Assembly (NCBI GenBank): GCA_050292445.1
Contig: JBNKLQ010000115.1
Span: 1 to 17,875 of the forward strand
From: Leptofilum sp050292445
GTDB taxonomy: Bacteria; Chloroflexota; Anaerolineae; Promineifilales; Promineifilaceae
Direction: 5' to 3'
Length of the DNA stretch: 17,875 nucleotides
The notes under the pieces were generated by a model. That model did no database searches. It worked only from the letters and a program-made list of their open reading frames with translations, and was not told the origin of the DNA. Positions 6,636-13,136 of this stretch are shown here, one piece after another (the stretch's first letter is position 1; each line of letters starts with the position of its first letter). The position numbers and the translations under genes were made by a program.

Positions 6636-6983
6636 ATGACCACAATCTTTTCCAAAATTATTGCCGGTGAGCTTCCGGCGGATATTGTCTATCAGGATGA
6701 GCTGGTGACGGCATTTCGGGATATACATCCGCAGGCACCGACGCATATTTTGATTGTGCCCAACAAGGAAATTGCGACGGTGAATGATCTGTCTGCAGAA
6801 GATGAGCAGGTGGCTGGGCGAATGTTGTTGGTGGCGAAAAAGCTGGCTGCCCAGGCGAGTATTGCTGAAAACGGCTATCGTTTGCTAATTAACTGTAACG
6901 ATCACGGGGGGCAGGAGGTTTATCATTTGCATATGCATTTGCTGGGGGGACGGCCGTTAGGCCCAATGTTGGCGCGACGGTAA
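6636..6983 (+). CDS. HIT-family (HINT-like) nucleotide phosphoramidase/hydrolase
   Basis: A 115-residue histidine-triad protein of normal HINT length. It starts with the family pattern TTIFSKIIAGELPADIVYQD. It has FRDIHPQAPTHILIVP at 27-42, the typical nucleotide-binding strand region, and ends with the catalytic triad H97-L-H99-M-H101-L-L after GGQEVY. Members hydrolyse phosphoramidate or anhydride bonds of AMP conjugates; His99 is the expected nucleophile. The usual C-terminal LGGRPLGPML tail is intact. It is monocistronic in this window. An ACGGCCGT palindrome encodes the RPL of the conserved tail. Its stop codon lies inside the left arm of an inverted repeat shared with the converging gene. 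Confidence 0.95.
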   Translation: MTTIFSKIIAGELPADIVYQDELVTAFRDIHPQAPTHILIVPNKEIATVNDLSAEDEQVAGRMLLVAKKLAAQASIAENGYRLLINCNDHGGQEVYHLHMHLLGGRPLGPMLARR

Positions 6984-7042
6984 TCAGTAGGTCAGTGTTC
7001 AGTGAGTCAGTAAACAGACTGAATACTGCTTTACTGATTACC
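6979..7042. repeat. Inverted repeat between convergent genes
   Basis: GGTAATCAGTA (6979-6989) and TACTGATTACC (7032-7042) are a perfect 11-base inverted repeat. The 42 bases between them are rich in CAGT/ACTG blocks (TCAGTGTTCAGTGAGTCAGT, then CTGAATACTG), which allow extra pairing. It starts in the last codon of the HIT gene and ends 17 bases before the stop of the M23 gene, so it could work as a transcription barrier in both directions. There is no long T-run, so calling it an intrinsic terminator would be speculative. Confidence 0.6.
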
Positions 7043-7058
7043 GAATACTGGTAACCGC

Positions 7059-8651
7059 TCACGGTTCAATCGCATTCACCTCATCCCGGCAGACGCATGC
7101 TTCGCGGCTGATAGTGCCGCGAACTAGCAGGCCATCGTATTCGGAGCCAAGGCCCTGTGAAATCCAGCCAGCCATGTTGAAGGGCACTTCACCATCGGCG
7201 GCGACCCAACGGCCGTTATAGGTGCGGGCCAGATGGACATGGGTGCCGTTGGAGAAGCCACCCTCGCAAGAGGGGTGCCCTAACCGGTCGCCCGTTTGCA
7301 CCGGCGTGCCCACCGCAATGCGGTCTCGTGTTTCCAGATGCATGTAGGTAATGGCCCAACCCGTACCGGCGAATTCATCGGCAGGCTGGTTGGGCAAATC
7401 CAAATCCACAACCACTGCGCCAAAATCGCTGCGCACGACGATGCCATCGGCCATGGCGGTGACCCAGCTGTCTGACTGGATGCAGCCAAGCTGGTCGGCG
7501 GGCGGGGCGAAATCGAGCGCCGCCCAGGCGGAGCCAGCGGCCCAGCCGCCATGTGGCCCACCCGTGAAATACCAGGTTTCTTCATTGCTCCAGGGAAGCT
7601 GAAGGTTGGGCTGGCGCAAATCGGCGGGCCACAGTGGATCGACGGTGTAGGCGAAGGGGTTGCCAAACAGCTGATTGTAAGTGGCCCAAAAGCCATTGGG
7701 TCCCACCTCTTGCTGCCAGGTGGCGTAGGTGGCGTCGTCGTGGGCGCTGAGCCATCTTTGTACCCCAGCGGTGCCGTGGTTGATGGTGGGGGCATAACCC
7801 AGCCGGGTACCGTCGGTGATGGTGAATGTGTTGATGCCGCCTTCGATACGGCCGTAAAATCCCCAGTTGAGTTCATTGGCCGCCCAGCTTAATTGCTCAT
7901 ATAGGTCAGGCTGGTTGCTGGCCCGGTAGCCCAGGGGAAACTGTTCTACCACACCGGTTTGCTGGGTAATCCAGCCTGCACGGTATTCTAGTGCCGCCAG
8001 CAAGAGCCGGGGGTTGACGCTGTAGCGTTGGGCCACCAGCATGACAATTTCTGGCCCGGCCAGAAGCTGATTTTCTACCATTTCTTCGTAATTGAGCAGA
8101 TAGCCATTGAACAGTTCAGCGAATTGACGCACGTCAAAACCAGCGGCGGCCGGACCATACACCAGTTCGCTGTCGGGGATAATTTTGAAATCGGAACCGG
8201 CTTGCGTGGCGGAAGTGGGCACGAGCAATGTTTGCCCTACATAAAGCAGGTTGCCATTGTCTAGCTGGTTGATGTTTAGTAGCTGTTCGATGGTGGTGCC
8301 GTAAAGTTGTGAGATGTAGCCAAGCGTTTCGCCAACGCCGACGGTGTGCGTTGTCGTGGTGGTGTTGCCGTCGCTGGATACGGCCGTTTCATGCGGTGGA
8401 TCAGGTGTAGGCGTGCCAAAGTAGGTGGGTTTGGCCAAGGCCACAGCGGGTGACTGCTCTGGGGTGGGGGGCAGTGCGCCGCCGCCGCTAAACGGTGTGA
8501 GCACAGGCGTTGGTGGGGGACTGCTGGTTTGGCCTGGGGTGACGAAGACGGCCGTTTCCGGGTCGGGGCGTTCACAGCCCGCCAAGAAAAAAAAGAGCGC
8601 AAGAATTAGAAAAGTATGGAGCCACTGCCTGCTGAGTACAAACCTTCTCAT
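7059..8651 (-). CDS. Lipoprotein with LysM domain and M23-type peptidase domain
   Basis: A 530-residue exported lipoprotein. The signal peptide has a basic start, a hydrophobic core and the lipobox LAGC with lipidated Cys26. A Pro/Thr-rich flexible linker spans about 30-100. A LysM peptidoglycan-binding domain follows at about 101-145 (HTVGVGETLGYISQLYGTTI, ending YVGQTLLVP). A helical region at 200-335 contains VAQRYSVNPRLLLAALEYRAGW and is not assigned. The M23 domain spans about 360-490: His367 in TGGPHGGW, Asp380 in AALDFAPP, YMHL around His438, and T-H471-V-H473. The 13-residue spacing from His367 to Asp380 resembles beta-lytic/LasA-type (M23A) enzymes more than the short HxxxD of LytM-type enzymes. 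Likely role: cleaving peptidoglycan cross-bridges or peptides at the cell surface, possibly in division or remodelling. It starts 39 bases after the signalling cluster on the same strand and could be co-transcribed. Confidence 0.85.
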   Translation of the reverse strand: MRRFVLSRQWLHTFLILALFFFLAGCERPDPETAVFVTPGQTSSPPPTPVLTPFSGGGALPPTPEQSPAVALAKPTYFGTPTPDPPHETAVSSDGNTTTTTHTVGVGETLGYISQLYGTTIEQLLNINQLDNGNLLYVGQTLLVPTSATQAGSDFKIIPDSELVYGPAAAGFDVRQFAELFNGYLLNYEEMVENQLLAGPEIVMLVAQRYSVNPRLLLAALEYRAGWITQQTGVVEQFPLGYRASNQPDLYEQLSWAANELNWGFYGRIEGGINTFTITDGTRLGYAPTINHGTAGVQRWLSAHDDATYATWQQEVGPNGFWATYNQLFGNPFAYTVDPLWPADLRQPNLQLPWSNEETWYFTGGPHGGWAAGSAWAALDFAPPADQLGCIQSDSWVTAMADGIVVRSDFGAVVVDLDLPNQPADEFAGTGWAITYMHLETRDRIAVGTPVQTGDRLGHPSCEGGFSNGTHVHLARTYNGRWVAADGEVPFNMAGWISQGLGSEYDGLLVRGTISREACVCRDEVNAIEP

Positions 8652-8664
8652 TAGCGGGATTGTA
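8652..8664 (-). promoter_or_regulatory. Candidate -10 for the M23 lipoprotein gene
   Basis: On the minus strand TACAAT (complement of 8659-8664) lies 7 bases before the ATG at 8651, with no Shine-Dalgarno sequence and no convincing -35. If used, transcription would start at about the first base of the start codon, a leaderless message like the one suggested for the gene at 246. The alternative is read-through from the signalling cluster upstream. Confidence 0.25.
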
Positions 8665-8690
8665 CCCCAGGAAGTTCTAAAATGGCATGT

Positions 8691-9068
8691 TTAGGGAGAT
8701 AAATTTTCTTTGGTGTGAACCCGTTCTGCCAGCTGCACGACTTGCTGGTAAGCGACTGGTTTGGTGAGCACAATATCTGCTTGTTCATGCAGATAGCTCA
8801 CGCGGGTGCCTTCAATGCTGGTGACAAACACCCAGGTATGCTCAAAACGGCCGTCGCTGCGAATGAATGATAATAGTTCTTCCCCGGATACATGGGGTAG
8901 CTGCAAATCTAGCACTACTACGTTGGGTGCATGATCATTCAGATAGGTCTGTGCCTGCTGGCCATCATGAACAATCTGAACTTCATACTCAGCATCTTCA
9001 AATGCCGAAGCGAAGAAAGTGGCCAACATTTCATCGTCGTCAATAATTAAAGCCTTTGGCTTTCCCAT
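8691..9068 (-). CDS. Stand-alone response-regulator receiver protein
   Basis: A 125-residue CheY-like single receiver with no output domain. Conserved residues are all present: acidic Asp10-Asp12 (LIIDDDE), phosphoacceptor Asp54 (VVVLDLQLP), Thr83 (WVFVTS) and Lys103 (VLTKPV). It should accept phosphate from a kinase of the same cluster and act by protein-protein contact or as a phosphate sink. It is the last gene of the six-gene signalling cluster, 17 bases after the other stand-alone receiver. AAGG lies about nine bases before the ATG. Confidence 0.9.
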   Translation of the reverse strand: MGKPKALIIDDDEMLATFFASAFEDAEYEVQIVHDGQQAQTYLNDHAPNVVVLDLQLPHVSGEELLSFIRSDGRFEHTWVFVTSIEGTRVSYLHEQADIVLTKPVAYQQVVQLAERVHTKENLSP

Positions 9069-9085
9069 AACAGTTGCCTTTTACT

Positions 9086-9463
9086 TTACTGTGTCTTGCT
9101 TTTCCCCAGCAACGTCTCCATTTTCAAAACCAATTGCGCGAAGTTAATGGGTTTTGTTTCAAAATCATTGCAACCAAGCTCCAAGCTTTTATTGCGGTCT
9201 TCAATAAGGGCGTGGGCTGTTAAGGCGATGATGGGGGTGTTTTTAATGCTTTCAATGTTTCTAATACATTGGGTTGCTTCCCAACCATCCATAACTGGCA
9301 GACTAATATCCATTAAAATGAGATCGGGCCGCTCCTTTTGGGCTAATTCTATGCCCTCCTGTCCGTTGTTGGCTACCACAACCTCATATTGACGCAGAAG
9401 AAGTCGCTCTACCAAAATTTCCTGGATCATTGGACTATCTTCAACAACTAGTATTTTACTCAT
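9086..9463 (-). CDS. Stand-alone response-regulator receiver protein
   Basis: A 125-residue single receiver. Landmarks are Glu8-Asp9 (ILVVEDSP), phosphoacceptor Asp52 (LILMDISLP), the switch Thr in IIALTAHA and the Lys in FETKPI. The pattern is that of receivers found at the end of hybrid kinases (DivK/CheY-like), here as a separate gene. I chose ATG 9463, where the receiver fold starts and an AGAG lies eight bases upstream. A TTG at 9514 would extend it by 17 residues without receiver character and would make a TTGA overlap with the preceding kinase gene. That is possible given the ATGA overlaps further up the cluster. No output domain is present, so it probably relays phosphate within the cluster. 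Confidence 0.88.
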   Translation of the reverse strand: MSKILVVEDSPMIQEILVERLLLRQYEVVVANNGQEGIELAQKERPDLILMDISLPVMDGWEATQCIRNIESIKNTPIIALTAHALIEDRNKSLELGCNDFETKPINFAQLVLKMETLLGKSKTQ

Positions 9464-9510
9464 AATCTGGTCTCTTTGTCTAGCAAATTGGCGAAACGGC
9501 CGTAACGCAA

Positions 9511-11340
9511 TCAAGAAGTTGCGTTGACTTGTTCAGCCATCTGATTTGAATCTGGTTCCTGGACTACAGTTGGCAAGCATACGGTAAAGGTTGATCCTTT
9601 ACCCAGCTGACTCTGCACAGTAACGTTCCCCTGCATTAGTTTGCATAAGTAATAGCTGATAGCTACCCCAAGCCCTGTGCCACCATAGCGTCGTGTGGTT
9701 GAAACATCCGCCTGAAAAAACGGCCGAAATAGCTGGTCAACTTGCTCCTGTGTCATGCCAATGCCAGAGTCTTTAATGGTAAATAATATTTGGGAAACGT
9801 CTGCTGGATCATGATGGACATCCAAATTAATTTGGCCCTTTTCTGTAAATTTAGCCGCATTATGTAGGATATTGAGCAATATCTGGCGCACTTTGGCTTC
9901 GTCAGCGTGCATCGTGCTAATATCTTCGGCCAGATGAATTGTTAACTCGTTTTGATTTTGCTCCAGGGTGGGTTGGATCACTACCTGGACGCTTTCAATA
10001 ACAGAGGCAATGGTGAAGGGGCGTAGTTTCAGCTTCATCTGGCCTGCTTCCACTTTCGATAGGTCAAGCAAATCATTAATAATATTTAGCAGATGTTCGG
10101 CTGAGATGTTGATTTTTTCCAGACGTTCAGGAATGTTTTGGCTGTCTGAGACTAGAACTGCGGTTTGTTCTTGCAGCAGCTCGCTGTAACCGATGATGGC
10201 TGTGAGCGGTGTACGCAGTTCGTGGCTCATGTTGGCCAGGAAGGTACTCTTGGCGCGATTTGCCGCTTCGGCAGCTTCTTTGGCATCTCGTAGCGCGGCT
10301 TCGACCTGGCGTTGTTCAGTAGTGTCATGCAGCATGAGGAGACGGCCGTTTAACCGCTGCTGATTATCGTAAAGTGGGGAAATGCTCAGGTTGAAGTCCC
10401 ATGTTTGCCCATCTCTGTTTAAGCGAAGATCCGCATTGGCTCGCTCCACATCGCGGTACTTGCTCACCAGGTCTGACCATTCCTCAAACACATTCTCAAT
10501 GGGCCGACCAATGATCTGATTGGTTGGTTTGCGCAACAAGGCTTTGCCCGCAGCATTAACATCTACTACCCGGTACAATTTATCTACTACAAACAAGCCA
10601 TCATCCATTTGCTCAACCACCCAATTTCGGGCCACAGGGGAAATATCCATCAACCGGTAGCCAAACATCCCCCAGGCCACCACCAGGCCTGTGGCCATGA
10701 AAGCGATAGGGGTTGGGTCAATCGTGATCATTGCGGCGAGAGGCGAAATGTATAGGGCGTTGACAATCCAGGGGATAAAGGCACCTAACACAGAGATTCC
10801 GATCTGGGCCCGGTACAGGCTGCTTGTGTGTATATAGGCCCGGATCAATAAATAGGTGCCATAGGCCATCAGCCCATAAGAGTAGGCCACATGTACCCAA
10901 AACAGGGGACCGCGCACAATGGCCAGATAGGCATAAGGGCCGGATGTGTTCAGCACGACTTCCTGGCGGAAAAGGTGATGAAAGTTGTCGGTTATCATGA
11001 CGAGCAAAATAATGGCTGGCTCAATAAGAAAGGGAACGGCCGTACGCCAGGTAATCTTTTTGCTTGGATTGGTGTATTCTAAAGCAAAAAACAGCCAGCA
11101 TACTGGCGCTGCCACAATGCCGATATAGGTGACATTGGCCCAAAACAGGTTACCGGCCAGGGTGGTGCTGCCAACCTCCAGAATATAGAACAACAGCCAT
11201 TCACTGATGCTAAGCATCATAAAGACAAGCGGCGTCGCGCCAGGAACGTGCCGTCGCTGCCAGGCCAACACGGTAACCGCCAGGGAGATGAGGGTAGAGA
11301 TAACGATGGGGATGATGTAAGGTGTATATTGCCAGGTCAT
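9511..11340 (-). CDS. 7TM-PAS sensor histidine kinase
   Basis: A 609-residue inner-membrane kinase. Residues ~5-228 form seven hydrophobic helices of the HisKA_7TM sensor type, with the family marks EVGSTTLAGNLFW and YIGIVAAPV. A PAS domain spans about 243-345 (DGLFVVDKLYRVVDVNAAG). A short coiled linker (EAALRDAKEAAEAANRAKS) leads to HisKA with the phosphorylated His373 in MSHELRTPLTAIIGY, and then HATPase_c with the N box at Asn494 (NILHNAAKF), G1 DSGIG (524-528) and G2 GGTGLG (553-558). All catalytic motifs are intact. It has no receiver of its own; the next two genes downstream supply separate receivers. Its start codon overlaps the stop of the preceding kinase gene by the 4 bases ATGA. 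The signal sensed is unknown. Confidence 0.92.
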   Translation of the reverse strand: MTWQYTPYIIPIVISTLISLAVTVLAWQRRHVPGATPLVFMMLSISEWLLFYILEVGSTTLAGNLFWANVTYIGIVAAPVCWLFFALEYTNPSKKITWRTAVPFLIEPAIILLVMITDNFHHLFRQEVVLNTSGPYAYLAIVRGPLFWVHVAYSYGLMAYGTYLLIRAYIHTSSLYRAQIGISVLGAFIPWIVNALYISPLAAMITIDPTPIAFMATGLVVAWGMFGYRLMDISPVARNWVVEQMDDGLFVVDKLYRVVDVNAAGKALLRKPTNQIIGRPIENVFEEWSDLVSKYRDVERANADLRLNRDGQTWDFNLSISPLYDNQQRLNGRLLMLHDTTEQRQVEAALRDAKEAAEAANRAKSTFLANMSHELRTPLTAIIGYSELLQEQTAVLVSDSQNIPERLEKINISAEHLLNIINDLLDLSKVEAGQMKLKLRPFTIASVIESVQVVIQPTLEQNQNELTIHLAEDISTMHADEAKVRQILLNILHNAAKFTEKGQINLDVHHDPADVSQILFTIKDSGIGMTQEQVDQLFRPFFQADVSTTRRYGGTGLGVAISYYLCKLMQGNVTVQSQLGKGSTFTVCLPTVVQEPDSNQMAEQVNATS

Positions 11341-13136
11341 GTGTGTTTAATTTGGGAAACGGCCGTTTCTGGCTCTGATAATTGTGTGGGCAGTGTCACA
11401 ACAAAGATTGTGCCTTGGCCTAGCTTGCTTTCCACGGTGATGTGCCCTCCCAGCATTTGGCAAAAACGACTGCTAATGGCCAAGCCTAATCCACTGCCAC
11501 CGTGGACCCTGGTAAAGGAAGAATCTGCCTGGACAAACGGCTGAAATATTTTGGCCATCATTTCTTCAGAAATGCCTTCCCCATCATCCTTAATTGAGAA
11601 TTGAATCATGTTTGAGGCTTCATCGCGAACGGCCGTTAGTGAAATTGTGCCGTTCCGCGTGAACTTGATGGCATTGCCCAACAAATTTAGCAAGATCTGC
11701 CGCACTTTCGTTTGGTCTGTATGCATACTTCCCAGATCATCAGCCAGCTTCAAGTTCAACTGGTTACCCTGCTTCTCAATTTGAGGCTGAACATTGGTGA
11801 TAACGTCATTGATTAAAGCGACCACACCAAACCGGCTGCATACTACGTCCATGCGCTCTGCTTCTATTTTGGACAGATCCAAAATGTTGCCAATTAAACC
11901 GTTTAGGCTGTGTGCGGCCGTTCCAATTTGGCCCAACTGCGGAATGATTTTTTCATACCCCCATAGCTCGCTCTTTTCTTGAATGAGCTCACTGTAGCCA
12001 ATAATTGCGGCTAATGGCGTACGTAGTTCATGGCTCATGGTGGCTAAGAAGGTGCTCTTGGCCCGATTGGCTGCCTCGGCCGCTTCCTTGGCTTCTGTCA
12101 GCGAGCGTTCGGTTTGTTTCTGCTGCGTAATCTCATGCGCCATGATTAATTGGCCCGTTTGCAGCCCCTTTCTGTTGTGCAGAGGGGATAAAGAGATTTG
12201 AAAATAACGCGTCTCCTGACCCTCAATGGGGAGACTGATCTCAGCTTGAGCAGATACTTGACCCTGAAACTGCACCAGCAGCTCTGGCCAACGGGCCATC
12301 ACTTCGGCAATCGGTTTTCCCAACACGTCACCCTGAACATCCATCATGCGTAAAACGGCTGGATTGGCTTCCAGAATGCGGTTTTGTTCATCCAAAACCA
12401 GCATGCCTTCCTGCATTTCATCAATAACCCGCTTGCGAATAATCGGGGTGATTTCTACCAAACCAACTTTAAATATGCCCCAGGCAACAGCGGCCCCGGT
12501 AATGAGAAAAGCAATGGGCGTGTAGTCGATATTGCTGCCGCGAACAACCACAAAAAATATGTTGGCCAACCAGGGAACCGTCGCGCCCAGCAGCATAATG
12601 CCAATCTGCCGCCGGTGCAGGCGGGCACTTTGCCGGTAAGCTTGCCCTAAAATAATGACGCCGCTTATCAACAACAGGTAGGAATAAATAGTATGTAACC
12701 AAAAACCAGGGCCGGGTACCCATTCCCAAAAGGGATAAGCGCCTGAGGTGTTAAGCGCTAGACTGATGCGGAAAAACTGCTGCCAGGGGCTGGTCCACAC
12801 CAAAACAAGCGTCACAAGCGGCATGACGGACAACAATGCCAGATTGCGCCTTGTAAGTGCAGATGTCCGGTCGGTGAAATAGAGGCTAAAAACGAGCCAG
12901 GCTGTGGGCACGATGACGATGCCGATGTATTGGATATTGCTCCAAAAGAGGCGGGAATTGTAGTTGAAATACAGCCCTTCTATGGTGCTGCCTACCAGCC
13001 AGATGACGATGCCCAGCAGAAGAGGAAGCAAGGGACGTGCTCCACGCATGGTGCGCCGCTGCCAGGTGTAAACTAATAAAAAGATGGCAATGAGTGAGGC
13101 AATGAGTACTGGCAAAATGATCGACGTAATTTTCAT
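11337..13136 (-). CDS. 7TM-PAS sensor histidine kinase
   Basis: A 599-residue paralogue of its downstream neighbour. The start is placed at ATG 13136, which makes an ATGA overlap with the preceding gene like the other junctions. An ATG at 13169 would add 11 residues and a longer overlap. The 7TM sensor covers about 4-220 (NSRLFWSNIQYIGIVIVP), PAS about 235-340 (EGMLVLDEQNRILEANPAVL). HisKA has His369 in MSHELRTPLAAIIGY, and HATPase_c has Asn488 (NLLGNAIKF), G1 DDGEG (517-521) and G2 GGSGLG (546-551). The linker EAKEAAEAANRAKSTFLA is nearly the same as in the downstream kinase, while the sensor parts are much more diverged. The C-terminus EPETAVSQIKHT contains an ETAVS peptide encoded by the palindrome GAAACGGCCGTTTC. 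Confidence 0.92.
   Translation of the reverse strand: MKITSIILPVLIASLIAIFLLVYTWQRRTMRGARPLLPLLLGIVIWLVGSTIEGLYFNYNSRLFWSNIQYIGIVIVPTAWLVFSLYFTDRTSALTRRNLALLSVMPLVTLVLVWTSPWQQFFRISLALNTSGAYPFWEWVPGPGFWLHTIYSYLLLISGVIILGQAYRQSARLHRRQIGIMLLGATVPWLANIFFVVVRGSNIDYTPIAFLITGAAVAWGIFKVGLVEITPIIRKRVIDEMQEGMLVLDEQNRILEANPAVLRMMDVQGDVLGKPIAEVMARWPELLVQFQGQVSAQAEISLPIEGQETRYFQISLSPLHNRKGLQTGQLIMAHEITQQKQTERSLTEAKEAAEAANRAKSTFLATMSHELRTPLAAIIGYSELIQEKSELWGYEKIIPQLGQIGTAAHSLNGLIGNILDLSKIEAERMDVVCSRFGVVALINDVITNVQPQIEKQGNQLNLKLADDLGSMHTDQTKVRQILLNLLGNAIKFTRNGTISLTAVRDEASNMIQFSIKDDGEGISEEMMAKIFQPFVQADSSFTRVHGGSGLGLAISSRFCQMLGGHITVESKLGQGTIFVVTLPTQLSEPETAVSQIKHT

Noticed and set aside
7280..7876. A 198-codon frame overlapping the M23 gene on the same strand
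   Set aside because: It is an out-of-frame shadow: Pro/Ser/Thr-rich low-complexity product with no domain, while the main frame has clear LysM and M23 motifs.
9464..9514. TTG start extending the receiver at 9086-9463 by 17 residues
   Set aside because: The added residues do not look like a receiver, and ATG 9463 fits the family start. It is not fully excluded, because it would give a TTGA overlap similar to the ATGA overlaps nearby.
9086..11340. A split hybrid kinase broken by a frameshift (kinase plus separate receiver)
   Set aside because: The kinase has a proper C-terminus after the G2 box and the receiver has its own ATG and a plausible binding site, so two separate genes are more likely.
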